Assembly: GCA_028280065.1 (NCBI GenBank) | Contig: JANQMN010000053.1 | Coordinates: forward strand, 1 to 64,000 | DNA from: Hahella sp. | Lineage (GTDB): Bacteria > Pseudomonadota > Gammaproteobacteria > Pseudomonadales > Oleiphilaceae | Direction: 5' to 3' | DNA: 64,000 nucleotides | Shown here: one piece after another, positions 32,654 through 46,205 of the stretch | Position numbering within the stretch: position 1 is the first letter of the stretch | Layout of the letters: every line of letters starts with the position of its first letter | Notes under the pieces: model-generated | What the model was told of the DNA's origin: nothing | Databases searched by the model: none | What the model saw: only the letters and a program-made list of their open reading frames with translations | Position numbers and translations under genes: made by a program

Positions 32654-33697
32654 ATGGCAATCCGCAACTGGGCAGTGCAAACCCTTGAAAAATTGGCCGA
32701 GGATAGTGCCTGCAGCGTAAAGAAAGCCAAGGAACTACCTTCGGCCAATGCCGACTCCGACAGCTTGTGCCTCACTTTGAAACGGTTGTTCCTGGCGAAG
32801 TCCGGAAAGGGTTACGGCACTTTGACAATGCAAGGAGAACATAAGCTCATTTCCCCCTGGCTTAAAGAATGGTGGGAGGAAAAGATTCCCTTCCAGCGAC
32901 TGGTCGAAGAAGGACTGGATATTCTCCAGGAACGCCTGGGTACGGTACCGGCCGTAACCCAAAGTTATTGCCTTTGGACAGAAGAAGTTCAGGGGGAGCA
33001 ACGGTTTTTGTATCTCTTCATCGTGGAGAGCAGTGTTACCAATGTGGTAAACCAGGATTTCGCCCTTGAGCCGATCGAACACTTCGACCCGCAAACCCTG
33101 AACTTTGCGATTCGCCTGGATATGACCACTTTATTCGGTAATCAATCTGAGAATTCAACTGATGCGGCCCAGGTATATCTGGCACGCGGGCAACGGAAAC
33201 TCGCTGAAGCCGCCTGCATCGCCTTCGGATTCACCAGCAAAATCGACATCCGGAAAGACACTGAAACCGTTTTGGAAGGAATAGAGCGGTACGCGACAAA
33301 TTTGGACCACAATCAAGCACAGACCTTTAAACGCAAAGCGCTGGAGTTTTGCCAGGAACAAGACAAAATTGGGGAAGCCGTGGACATTGACGAACTGTCA
33401 ATAAATTCTGACGAGCATAATCCGCAGGCGTTCGCCCACTTTTTCCGCAATGAACTTCCCGGCAATGCTTCGGCACTGCGCCCCGACAGCCGCAAGCTCA
33501 AACAGTTGGTGCGCTTTGCCGGCAGAGGCCAAGGTGTCAGTCTTTCTTTCTCTTCAGAGGTATTTAACCAAAGCGTGGTCTACGATGAACAACAGGATAC
33601 CCTGGTAATCACCGAGATTCCGAAGGCACTGAAAGCGCAGTTAAAGCGCTATATGGAGCAACAGGAAGAACCGAATGAACAGGATGATTCAGACTAG
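32654..33697 (+). CDS. Nucleoid-associated protein NdpA/YejK
   Basis: NdpA-like family features (e.g. HFFRNELPGN..., GQGVSLSFSSEVFNQSVVYD); start set at 32654. Confidence 0.83.
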   Translation: MAIRNWAVQTLEKLAEDSACSVKKAKELPSANADSDSLCLTLKRLFLAKSGKGYGTLTMQGEHKLISPWLKEWWEEKIPFQRLVEEGLDILQERLGTVPAVTQSYCLWTEEVQGEQRFLYLFIVESSVTNVVNQDFALEPIEHFDPQTLNFAIRLDMTTLFGNQSENSTDAAQVYLARGQRKLAEAACIAFGFTSKIDIRKDTETVLEGIERYATNLDHNQAQTFKRKALEFCQEQDKIGEAVDIDELSINSDEHNPQAFAHFFRNELPGNASALRPDSRKLKQLVRFAGRGQGVSLSFSSEVFNQSVVYDEQQDTLVITEIPKALKAQLKRYMEQQEEPNEQDDSD

Positions 33698-34423
33698 GCC
33701 ATCTTTACCGGCCGACAGCTCGCTTACCGGCAAATCCGCCTGAAACTGGCGCATAGTCTGCCACCAGGTTTCCGGGGCGACAATGTTGGCAGCATCATCC
33801 ATTTGCGGATAGGGCAATCCGAGGGCATCGCATTTTGCGGCAAATATTGGATGGGTCCAACGAAACAGGAAATAATGAAACTCTTCCGCGCTCAACCGGC
33901 AAACATCGTACATACCGGCCAGCCAACGTTGGCGGTGCGCTTCCTGCAGAATAATTGACGCCGCTACCGAGACATTCAGCGACGAAACCATGCCCTGCAT
34001 GGGAATAATAATGTGTTGGTCGGCCAGTTTTGCACTTTCTTGGGTAACCCCATACTTCTCGGATCCCATTAAAATTGCGCATGGCTCTCTGTAGTCCACT
34101 TTTCGAAAATCGATGGCCTGATCGGAGAAATGCGCGGCGAAGACTTTATAACCGTGACCCTGTAGTTCTCTAACCGGCTCATCCACCTGAGTGTGCTTGT
34201 GCAATTCAACAAACCGCTCGCTACCTTTTGAACTGCCCCGGGGCCAGCGTTGCGCCCGCCAGGGCCATACCATATGCAGATGGGCTCCGCCTACTGCATC
34301 AAGCGTACGCATAATCGCGGCGATATTGTGCGGCTTATGAACCTGTTCCGCGATCACCCGCAGGTCCGGTTGACGGTGACTAAGCACCTGTTGATATTTA
34401 TGGAACCTGGAAGGGGTAATCAT
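33689..34423 (-). CDS. trmH: tRNA (guanosine(18)-2'-O)-methyltransferase
   Basis: SpoU motifs HKPHNIAAIMRTLDAVGG, ILMGSEKYGV, IIPMQGMVSSLNVSVAASIIL. Confidence 0.88.
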   Translation of the reverse strand: MITPSRFHKYQQVLSHRQPDLRVIAEQVHKPHNIAAIMRTLDAVGGAHLHMVWPWRAQRWPRGSSKGSERFVELHKHTQVDEPVRELQGHGYKVFAAHFSDQAIDFRKVDYREPCAILMGSEKYGVTQESAKLADQHIIIPMQGMVSSLNVSVAASIILQEAHRQRWLAGMYDVCRLSAEEFHYFLFRWTHPIFAAKCDALGLPYPQMDDAANIVAPETWWQTMRQFQADLPVSELSAGKDGLV

Positions 34424-34470
34424 GGAATCGGGTTGGCATGGGCGGCTTCCTATCGCCCATCGCAACCGAC

Positions 34471-34794
34471 TTACTTGTCGGTTTTGATCGGCGGGCGGGG
34501 GAAACTGGCAACAGTACCGGACTTGGCGGTAGTAATTTTGGCTGTGCCTTGCTGCTCGACTTCGTCGATCCGAATAATGCTGGTCATCGGAATAAAGGAT
34601 CGCTTAACACCGGCAAAGGCATTTTTCAGCTTTTCTTCAGCGGGATCCACCAACAATTGCGACCGCTCCCCAAACAACCAGGCCTCGACTTCAATGAAGC
34701 CGTACAGGTCGCTGTTGTAGACATTACTGGCATAGAGTTCGAAGACTTCGTCTTCATTGATATAAACAACCCGGTATATATTCTTTTGTGCCAT
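34471..34794 (-). CDS. DUF1820 family protein
   Basis: KNIYRVVYINEDEVFELYASNVYNSDLYGFIEVEAWLFGE... Confidence 0.75.
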   Translation of the reverse strand: MAQKNIYRVVYINEDEVFELYASNVYNSDLYGFIEVEAWLFGERSQLLVDPAEEKLKNAFAGVKRSFIPMTSIIRIDEVEQQGTAKITTAKSGTVASFPRPPIKTDK

Positions 34795-35022
34795 GAATTA
34801 TTCGTTCGTTTTATCCGTCGTTGCGGGAATCAGCCAATTCCCATCCCAATTTAGGGGCGGCATCATAGCACATTGCTTTCCGCTTTGGCGCTACTTTAAC
34901 GAGGAAAAGCTTAAAAAACAGGCAAGCCCTCTACTCTTGGAAGAATCCAGTCCGTATAATATGCGGCCCTTCGATGGCCTGAGCCGCGAACTTCTCCGTC
35001 GAAGACAATGAGGCTTTTTGAT

Positions 35023-35073
35023 TGATCATTGGTTTGGATCGATCACTAGTTTGGATTGACCACCAACTTGGAT
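35023..35073. repeat. Three imperfect 17-bp tandem repeats upstream of miaB
   Basis: tgatcattggtttggat / cgatcactagtttggat / tgaccaccaacttggat. Confidence 0.75.
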
Positions 35074-35113
35074 GAATCTCCAATAACGGAAATATATATA
35101 CAGGTACACCAGC

Positions 35114-36454
35114 ATGGCGCAAAAACTATTCATTAAAACCTATGGCTGTCAGATGAATGAATATGATTCATCTCGGATGGCGGATTTATTAGGTGAAAGC
35201 CATGAGGTTGACTTGACCGACAATCCGGAAGAAGCCGATATTCTGCTGCTTAACACCTGCTCTATTCGGGAAAAGGCCCAAGAGAAGGTATTTCACCAGT
35301 TAGGCCGCTGGCGCTCGCTCAAGGAGCAGAATCCGAACCTGGTTATCGGCGTCGGCGGCTGTGTCGCCAGTCAGGAAGGCGATGCAATAAGAACTCGAGC
35401 ACCTTACGTGGATATGGTTTTTGGCCCGCAAACCCTGCACCGTCTGCCGGAAATGGTTAATTCGGTGGAAAGCCAAAAGATTCCCGTCGTCGACGTCACC
35501 TTTCCGGAAATTGAAAAGTTCGACCGCCTGCCCATGCCGAAAAGCGACGGCGTCAGCGCTTTCGTATCGATCATGGAAGGTTGCAGCAAATATTGCACCT
35601 TTTGCGTCGTACCCTACACCCGCGGTGAAGAAGTCAGCCGGCCGGTAGATGATGTGATTGCCGAAATCGTGCATTTGGCACAGCAGGGAGTTCGGGAAGT
35701 GAACCTACTCGGGCAAAATGTGAATGCCTATCAGGGTGCTACCCATGACGGCGATATCATGGACCTGGCCGAACTTGTCACCTATGTTGCCTCCGTCGAC
35801 GGCATTGACCGGATTCGATACACCACCTCGCACCCAGTCGAATTTTCCGATGCCTTGATCGATGTTTATGCCCAGGTACCGGAACTGGTGAGCCATCTGC
35901 ATTTACCGGTGCAAAGTGGCTCCGACAGCATTCTTAAAGCCATGAAACGTGGCCATTCCGCTGCCGAATATACCGAAAAACTGCGCCGGCTGATGCAAAT
36001 TCGACCAGGCATCAGCTTGTCTTCCGACTTCATCGTCGGTTTCCCCGGCGAAACCGATGCGGATTTTGAAGCGACCATGAACCTCATCAGTGAGATCGGC
36101 TTTGATCATTCCTTCAGCTTTATCTACAGCGCTCGTCCCGGAACGCCCGCAGCGGAGCTGGAAGACAATGTCGGCGAGGAAACGAAAAAGCACCGCCTGA
36201 GTTTGCTGCAACAGCGGCTTAACCAACAGGCGCATTCGATTAGCAGGCGCATGGTGGGGAATCGGGAACGAATACTGGTGACCGGGGTATCGAAGAAAGA
36301 CCCAGGTGATTTACAAGGCCGCACCGAAAATAACCGGGTAGTAAACTTCCCCTGCAGCGATGCGGGCATTATCGGCAAGTTCATCGACGTTGAAATAACC
36401 CAGGCCTTCCCCAACTCCTTGCGTGGCGAACGCATCGATACTCAGGCATACTAA
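35114..36454 (+). CDS. miaB: tRNA-2-methylthio-N6-dimethylallyladenosine synthase
   Basis: [14 protein letters not shown] and [17 protein letters not shown]. Confidence 0.96.
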   Translation: MAQKLFIKTYGCQMNEYDSSRMADLLGESHEVDLTDNPEEADILLLNTCSIREKAQEKVFHQLGRWRSLKEQNPNLVIGVGGCVASQEGDAIRTRAPYVDMVFGPQTLHRLPEMVNSVESQKIPVVDVTFPEIEKFDRLPMPKSDGVSAFVSIMEGCSKYCTFCVVPYTRGEEVSRPVDDVIAEIVHLAQQGVREVNLLGQNVNAYQGATHDGDIMDLAELVTYVASVDGIDRIRYTTSHPVEFSDALIDVYAQVPELVSHLHLPVQSGSDSILKAMKRGHSAAEYTEKLRRLMQIRPGISLSSDFIVGFPGETDADFEATMNLISEIGFDHSFSFIYSARPGTPAAELEDNVGEETKKHRLSLLQQRLNQQAHSISRRMVGNRERILVTGVSKKDPGDLQGRTENNRVVNFPCSDAGIIGKFIDVEITQAFPNSLRGERIDTQAY

Positions 36455-36483
36455 CGGCTGTTAAGCGACGACACGGAACCGAA

Positions 36484-37458
36484 TTGACAGAAGCATCTTT
36501 GCAATTGCAACTTGAACCGGCAGACCCTGTCCGGTTGATGGCGCTCTGCGGCCAATTTGACGAAAATCTAAAACTGTTGGAACAACGCCTGGCCGTTGAC
36601 ATCAGCTATCGCGGACATGCCTTCAAGCTGGGCGGCAGCCAGCGTCAGATTAACGCCGCCGCCGAAATTCTCAGGCATTTATACCGGGAAACCGAAGCCG
36701 ATAAGGCCATTCCCAAGGAAATGGTGCATCTGTTCATTCGCGAATCTGAAGCCGAGGCGGACGACGATGATCGCTCCTCTGCGGGAACTTCAATTCGCAC
36801 CCCAAAACTTCATATCAAGCCCAGAAGCGGCAATCAGACGCGCTATGTAAAAGCCATTCTCAATCACGACATCAATTTCGGCGTAGGTCCGGCGGGAACC
36901 GGCAAGACCTATCTGGCGGTGGCTTGTGCCGCCCAGGCACTTGCAGACGACCGGGTAAAAAGAATCCTATTAGTTCGACCGGCGGTGGAAGCAGGCGAAA
37001 AGCTGGGTTTTTTACCAGGCGACCTGGCCCAGAAAGTCGACCCCTATCTGCGACCGCTCTATGATGCGCTGTACGAAATGTTTGGCTTCGAGCAGGTAAC
37101 CCGACTGCTCGAAAAGGGCCTGATTGAAATCGCCCCGTTAGCCTTCATGCGCGGCAGGACGCTAAACAACAGCTTCATTATTTTGGATGAAAGCCAAAAT
37201 ACCACGCCGGAACAGATGAAAATGTTTCTTACCAGAATCGGTTTCGGCTCTACTGCCGTTATTACCGGCGATACCACCCAAATTGATCTAGGCAAGGGCA
37301 TGCCTTCCGGACTGGTGCAATCGCTGCGGGTATTGGAGAAGGTAACCGGTATCAGCATCACCCACTTCAAGAGCAAAGATGTGGTAAGGCACCCTCTGGT
37401 GCAACGCATCGTCGATGCCTACGAGGCTTTTAACGACGCCAATGAACGCAGAAATTGA
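36484..37458 (+). CDS. PhoH family ATPase (YbeZ-like)
   Basis: [38 protein letters not shown]; between miaB and ybeY. Confidence 0.93.
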   Translation: MTEASLQLQLEPADPVRLMALCGQFDENLKLLEQRLAVDISYRGHAFKLGGSQRQINAAAEILRHLYRETEADKAIPKEMVHLFIRESEAEADDDDRSSAGTSIRTPKLHIKPRSGNQTRYVKAILNHDINFGVGPAGTGKTYLAVACAAQALADDRVKRILLVRPAVEAGEKLGFLPGDLAQKVDPYLRPLYDALYEMFGFEQVTRLLEKGLIEIAPLAFMRGRTLNNSFIILDESQNTTPEQMKMFLTRIGFGSTAVITGDTTQIDLGKGMPSGLVQSLRVLEKVTGISITHFKSKDVVRHPLVQRIVDAYEAFNDANERRN

Positions 37459-37909
37459 CATTCAAGTTGCCACCGAAGTTCCCCGGCAGCAATTCCCCTC
37501 AGACGCACAACTATGTTCGTGGGCGAAAACGGCGGTGCAGGCCGACAAGGACTTCGAAGTCACGATTCGATTGGTAGATGTTGCCGAAAGTCAGCACTTG
37601 AATCACCAGTATCGGCAAAAGGACAGCCCGACTAACGTCTTGTCCTTCCCATTTGAAGCACCGGAGAGCATCGATCTTCCATTGTTGGGGGATCTGGTCA
37701 TTTGTGCTCCGCTGGTCGCCGAGGAAGCGGTTGAGCAGAAGAAAACCTTAGAATCCCATTGGGCGCATTTAGTGATCCACGGCATGTTGCACTTACAAGG
37801 CTATGATCACCTACTTGAACATGACGCCGAGGTAATGGAAAATCTTGAAATCGAGTTAATGGCCAGTTTGGGTTTTCCAGACCCCTATGCAGTATCCACA
37901 CCCAATTGA
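37442..37909 (+). CDS. ybeY: Endoribonuclease YbeY
   Basis: [12 protein letters not shown] and [15 protein letters not shown] metal-binding motif; start set at 37442. Confidence 0.93.
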   Translation: MNAEIDIQVATEVPRQQFPSDAQLCSWAKTAVQADKDFEVTIRLVDVAESQHLNHQYRQKDSPTNVLSFPFEAPESIDLPLLGDLVICAPLVAEEAVEQKKTLESHWAHLVIHGMLHLQGYDHLLEHDAEVMENLEIELMASLGFPDPYAVSTPN

Positions 37910-37954
37910 GCGCTGAACCATAAGAACCTAAAGACAGGTACAAAAATACATACA

Positions 37955-38791
37955 ATGAGCGACGATCAGTCGAGTAGCGGGTCAAAGACCTGGTGGGAAC
38001 GCCTCTCCCAAGCCTTTTCTGACGACCCACAAAACAAGGAAGATTTACTGGAAATCCTGCGCGAAGCAGAAACTGACAACATAATCGATGCGGATGCCCT
38101 CAGCCTGATAGAAGGCGCCATGCTGGTCACCGACATGCAAGCCCGGGAGATCATGATTCCCAGGGCGCAAATGTCCGTTCTCAAGGCCGATACTCCCCCT
38201 GTTGAATATGCCGACGAAATCATATCTTCGGCCCATTCCCGGTATCCGGTGGTGGGCGACTCCAAGGATGAGATTATCGGCATATTGCTCGCCAAAGATC
38301 TGCTCAGCCTGGCATTGAAGAACGATCTGCATCAATCGAAAATTCAGGATATATTGCGACCGGTCTGGTTTATTCCGGAAAGCAAACGTCTCAACCAACT
38401 GCTCAAGGAATTCAAGGACAACCGCAACCATATGGCGATCGTGGTAGACGAATATGGCGGTGTCGCAGGTCTGGTGACCATTGAAGACGTTCTTGAGCAA
38501 ATTGTCGGCGAAATCGAAGACGAGCATGACTTCGATGACGAAGGGCTGATCAAGTGCACCGAAGATAATCATTTCACGGTCAAAGCCCACACATCCATTG
38601 AGGAATTCAACGAATACTTCAACTCAACCCTTGATGAGGACGAATTCGATACGATTGGCGGCTTGACGCTGAAGCACTTCGGACGCCTGCCAAAACGCGG
38701 CGAATCCATTTCTTTCGGTGGGTTTAAGATAAAAGTTCTGAATGCCGACAGCCGCCAGTTGAGACTTCTGCAAATTAATCGCCAGACATGA
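37955..38791 (+). CDS. corC: CBS/CorC-HlyC domain protein (magnesium/cobalt efflux CorC-like)
   Basis: Paired CBS domains, EYGGVAGLVTIEDVLEQIVGEIEDEHD. Confidence 0.9.
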   Translation: MSDDQSSSGSKTWWERLSQAFSDDPQNKEDLLEILREAETDNIIDADALSLIEGAMLVTDMQAREIMIPRAQMSVLKADTPPVEYADEIISSAHSRYPVVGDSKDEIIGILLAKDLLSLALKNDLHQSKIQDILRPVWFIPESKRLNQLLKEFKDNRNHMAIVVDEYGGVAGLVTIEDVLEQIVGEIEDEHDFDDEGLIKCTEDNHFTVKAHTSIEEFNEYFNSTLDEDEFDTIGGLTLKHFGRLPKRGESISFGGFKIKVLNADSRQLRLLQINRQT

Positions 38792-40338
38792 TGCAAAAAC
38801 TGCTGACCACCTGGCTGCCTCCCCTAACGGCAGGCTGCCTGATTCCTTTTGCTTTTGCCCCGTACGATCTCTGGCTGCTGATTTTTCCGGCAGTTTGGCT
38901 ATTGCTCTACAGCACCAGGTTCAGCCAGCCGCTTCAAGCCGCTTTCCAGGGGTGGCTTTTTGGCCTCGGCATGTTCGGGCTGGGCGTTTCCTGGGTCCAC
39001 GTCAGTATTCATGAGCACGGCGGGGCATCTTTGCCACTGGCAATATTTCTTACTGCGATTTTTGTCGCCGGTATCGCCCTCTTTCATGCCCTGCAGTTTT
39101 TCTGCGCCGCAAGATTAACGCCCAAGACACAACCGCTCCTGAATGCAATAAGTTTTATTTTAATGTGGATTGTATTCGAATGGGTAAGAACCTGGTTTCT
39201 TACCGGCTTCCCCTGGTTATTACTTGGCAACAGCATGCTCAACACGACGTTGGCCGGATGGGCACCGGTATTAGGGGTTTATGGGGTTTCGTTGCTTCTA
39301 CTGTTTAGCGCCACAGCATTGTATTGCGGCTGGCGTCTGCGCAGCCATCGCGTAACTCTATATGGGCTGGTGACAGTTGCAGCGTTTTGGCTCGCCGGTT
39401 GGGGGCTCTGGCAATTAGACTGGACTCAGCCTCGGGGGCAAGCCCTCAAAGTCAGTCTGGTACAGGCCAATGTCAAGCAATCCGAAAAATGGAGGAGCCA
39501 CAATAAACGACCGATCACCCAGCGTTATTTGGCCCTTTCAGAACCTTTGTGGGACAGCGATATAATTATATGGCCGGAAACGGCGTTGCCCTATTTCAAG
39601 CATCAGGCCAAAGGGCTGTTGGCGCAACTGGACCGGCGCGCCAAGCAATCTGACACGGCCTTGGCCATGGGCATGCTCACTGCGGATTTCAGCGACCAGG
39701 ATAATACCCGCATTCATAACAGCTTTCTCATTCTTGGCACTGGCGGCGGCACCTACAGCAAACAAAAACTTGTTCCCTTTGGTGAGTATGTTCCTCTGGA
39801 AGATCTGCTGCGTGGTCTAATTGCATTTTTCGATCTACCCATGTCGGATTTACGCCCAGGACCAGCCAATCAACAGGTCTTAACATATAAAGATTCCGAC
39901 GTGTTTCCGATGATTTGCTACGAAGTGGTCTATCCGGATTTTGTCGCCAACTATGCCAGGAATACTGAATTACTGGTGACTGTCAGCAACGACAGCTGGT
40001 TCGGAACATCGAACGGCCCGCTGCAGCATCTGCAAATTGCCCAGATGCGCGCTTTGGAGACGGGCAAGTATGTACTCAGGGGAACCAATAACGGGGTCAC
40101 CGCCATCATTGATCCCAAGGGGCGAGTCGTTAGCCAGGCTCCACAATTTGAAGAAGCGGTGCTACGAGGCGATGCATGGCTGATGCGGGGCAACACCCCT
40201 TTTGTTGCGTTGGGTTCCTGGCCAACCCTATTGACGGTTTTTGCCCTAACCGGCTTCTGCGGTTGGCAAGTCCGCAAAAAAGCGGGGCAAACTGTCAGTG
40301 CCTATGCTCCCGAATCGCCACCTTCCACTTCATCCTGA
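38788..40338 (+). CDS. lnt: Apolipoprotein N-acyltransferase
   Basis: IIWPETALPYF, KQKLVPFGEYVP, PMICYEVVYPDF. Confidence 0.95.
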   Translation: MMQKLLTTWLPPLTAGCLIPFAFAPYDLWLLIFPAVWLLLYSTRFSQPLQAAFQGWLFGLGMFGLGVSWVHVSIHEHGGASLPLAIFLTAIFVAGIALFHALQFFCAARLTPKTQPLLNAISFILMWIVFEWVRTWFLTGFPWLLLGNSMLNTTLAGWAPVLGVYGVSLLLLFSATALYCGWRLRSHRVTLYGLVTVAAFWLAGWGLWQLDWTQPRGQALKVSLVQANVKQSEKWRSHNKRPITQRYLALSEPLWDSDIIIWPETALPYFKHQAKGLLAQLDRRAKQSDTALAMGMLTADFSDQDNTRIHNSFLILGTGGGTYSKQKLVPFGEYVPLEDLLRGLIAFFDLPMSDLRPGPANQQVLTYKDSDVFPMICYEVVYPDFVANYARNTELLVTVSNDSWFGTSNGPLQHLQIAQMRALETGKYVLRGTNNGVTAIIDPKGRVVSQAPQFEEAVLRGDAWLMRGNTPFVALGSWPTLLTVFALTGFCGWQVRKKAGQTVSAYAPESPPSTSS

Positions 40339-40865
40339 TAGGGCCAACGGGAGGTGACGCGTTGAAAAAACCTTCCTTCGCAGCGATGGCAAGGGGCTAT
40401 ATGTGCGGTTTCAACCAGGCAAATCATTTTGCCGCACTGACTGCAGCGCAAGACTCCGGGACAGGCAATTTCCCCAGCGGCATAAGTTCCAGGCTCGTGA
40501 TTTAACAGATTATCCAGATTTTCCTGTTCCACACTGGTTTTGTCGGCAATCGACAGGAGAGCGTCACGCATCTTGGTTTCCAGCAAATCCAAATCGAATC
40601 GCAGCCATTCCCGGACACCCTTCCCGGTCTCGGCGACAAAACTGGAAAGCTCCTTCAGGTCTCGTAAAAGATAAGTTTTTATCAGGCTCCATTCTTCTTT
40701 TGTGAGCGCTTCAACGCCCTGCTCAAATTCAATCGCCTTTTCCACCTCGTCTTTCAGCGTATCCCAACTGCGGGACTCGGCATCTACCAGGGAATCCTCC
40801 ACTTTTCTCAACAGTTCGGTATAGGCATAAAGACTTTCCTGGTTTTCTGGATTGTTGCTGCTCAC
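40302..40865 (-). CDS. Zinc ribbon-containing protein (YbeL/DUF1451-like)
   Basis: Cys pairs CSQCGKMIC and CHRCEGRFF; located between lnt and leuS. Confidence 0.8.
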   Translation of the reverse strand: MSSNNPENQESLYAYTELLRKVEDSLVDAESRSWDTLKDEVEKAIEFEQGVEALTKEEWSLIKTYLLRDLKELSSFVAETGKGVREWLRFDLDLLETKMRDALLSIADKTSVEQENLDNLLNHEPGTYAAGEIACPGVLRCSQCGKMICLVETAHIAPCHRCEGRFFQRVTSRWPYQDEVEGGDSGA

Positions 40866-41052
40866 CGTCCACCTCTACTATTCGCTTAGGAAATTTCCAA
40901 TAAAAGCCGGATTTTTAGGCATTTTCTACCTATCTGTACCCATTACTATAGGTTAGAATGAAGGGCTTTCGCATAGATTTTATATCCCGGCAGGCGACCT
41001 TTTAGTGCGTTGTGTCAGATGTTACCTATATCTTTAGACGCTCTATCTTTAG

Positions 41053-44371
<3,319 letters not shown>

Positions 44372-44382
44372 AACCGATAAAG

Positions 44383-45408
44383 ATGCGCATTAAGCAGTCT
44401 CAACTTACCGCCTCTTTAAAGAAACAACTTCCTGCAGTGGTTGTTGTAAGCGGCGACGAACCTTTATTGATACAAGAGAGTTGCGACCAGATTAGAAACC
44501 TGGCCAACGAAAGCGGCTTTGAGGAACGGCTTGTATACCACTCCGCCAAGGGATTTGACTGGGCGGTATTGGACGAGCATAGCCAAGCATTATCCCTGTT
44601 TGGTGAAAGGAAGCTCATTGAAATTCGGCTTGAGACCTTACCGGACAATAGCGGAAAAAAACGTTTACAGGAGTGGGCTGAACAGCCGCCCGAAGACAAC
44701 TTGCTACTGCTCGTTAGCAAGAAGATCGAAAGCGCCACCCTGAATACCAAATGGTTTAAGGCCATCGAAGCCCACTGTTTACATGTGCAAATCTGGCCGG
44801 TCGGCCTGCAACAGCTGCCGCAATGGATAAACCAGAGATTGCACATTGCCGGTTTCCAACCGACCTCATCAGCCGTTACCGCCTTGTCTGACCATGTCGA
44901 AGGCAACCTGCTGGCAGCTCAGCAGGAAATTGAAAAACTGCGATTGCTAAACACTGACGAACAACTCGATGAAAGTGACGTGTTAGCCAGCATTGCCGAC
45001 AGTAATCGTTATAACGTTTTCAATCTCTCCGATGCCTGTCTGAGCCAAGACGTTAAACATGTCATAAAAATCATGCAAACCTTGGAAGCGGAATCCATGG
45101 AACCCAGCATTGTTCTCTGGTCCATCAGCAAGGAAATACGTCTGCTGGCGAAACTGTACGGCGCGCGCGTCAATGGCCTTGGCATTGAAAGCCAACTGCA
45201 GAAAGAAAGAGTCTTCAAGTCCAAATGGTCTGTCTACCAGAATTACCTGAGACGCATCTCGCCAGGCATACTTCCCCAGGCTCACGGGTATTGCCAACGC
45301 GCGGACAAGGCGATCAAGGGACTGGAGCAGGTCTCTCCCTGGCGCTTGCTGACGCAAGCGGCGTTGATCATTGCCGGCGTTAACGGATTAGGTGCATTAT
45401 CAAGTTGA
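44383..45408 (+). CDS. holA: DNA polymerase III subunit delta
   Basis: VVVVSGDEPLLIQESCDQIR; position after lptE. Confidence 0.93.
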   Translation: MRIKQSQLTASLKKQLPAVVVVSGDEPLLIQESCDQIRNLANESGFEERLVYHSAKGFDWAVLDEHSQALSLFGERKLIEIRLETLPDNSGKKRLQEWAEQPPEDNLLLLVSKKIESATLNTKWFKAIEAHCLHVQIWPVGLQQLPQWINQRLHIAGFQPTSSAVTALSDHVEGNLLAAQQEIEKLRLLNTDEQLDESDVLASIADSNRYNVFNLSDACLSQDVKHVIKIMQTLEAESMEPSIVLWSISKEIRLLAKLYGARVNGLGIESQLQKERVFKSKWSVYQNYLRRISPGILPQAHGYCQRADKAIKGLEQVSPWRLLTQAALIIAGVNGLGALSS

Positions 45409-45477
45409 ACAAGAACCAGTGGGCTTTTAAGTGCCCGCATAGCTAGGTAAACTACTAATCAATGCGCTTGATTCACA

Positions 45478-46167
45478 ATGAGATTCTCCGAGGGGTCTGT
45501 CTTGTTGCCAATGAACCGATCAAACAGAATAACAATTACAGCATTGATAACGGCAGTTTTACTGGGCATGAGTTTCAGTGGTTATAGTCTGGCCAAAACC
45601 AAATTCAACGACCCTAAAAAAGTGCTTAAGGAAGAGTTTTGGGGCAAACTCTTCGCCAATGGCGGCACTACTTTTTTTTGTAAAAAAACCTTTAAAAAGA
45701 AGTCGGTACTCATAACCGAATCGCATATTTATTCACCTTCCTGGGTCCGGGATCACCTTGATTGCGGTACCATCCGAAGCTGCCAGCGCAAGAATGAATC
45801 CTACCGGCAGATCATGTCCGATCTGCATAACATTGTTCCGGCCACTGCCAGTTTCGAACTCAACCGCAGAGCCGCAAAATTCGAAGAGCTGGATGACAGC
45901 GTTGATCGGGATGATTGTCAGCTCCGGCGTGTTTTCAGCGTTATTGAACCGCCGGATGAAATCAAGGGGGATATTGCCCGCATTATTTTCTACATGCATC
46001 ACACCTACGATCTTCCCATCTACGGCGACCTGAACCAGATGATCCGCTGGCACAGAATCGATCCGCCATCCAAACAGGAGTTGGAACGCAATGAAGAAAT
46101 AAAAGCGCTTCAGGGCAACGAAAATTTTTTAGTAACGAACCCGCAAAAGATAGACGAAATAATCTAA
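45478..46167 (+). CDS. Endonuclease I (EndA-like) secreted nuclease
   Basis: SDLHNIVPATASFELNRRAAKFEE and KGDIARIIFYMHHTY motifs; N-terminal signal. Confidence 0.75.
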   Translation: MRFSEGSVLLPMNRSNRITITALITAVLLGMSFSGYSLAKTKFNDPKKVLKEEFWGKLFANGGTTFFCKKTFKKKSVLITESHIYSPSWVRDHLDCGTIRSCQRKNESYRQIMSDLHNIVPATASFELNRRAAKFEELDDSVDRDDCQLRRVFSVIEPPDEIKGDIARIIFYMHHTYDLPIYGDLNQMIRWHRIDPPSKQELERNEEIKALQGNENFLVTNPQKIDEII

Positions 46168-46205
46168 CTCTCTAAATCACCGACCGAGCCCAGGACGTTC
46201 TAAGC

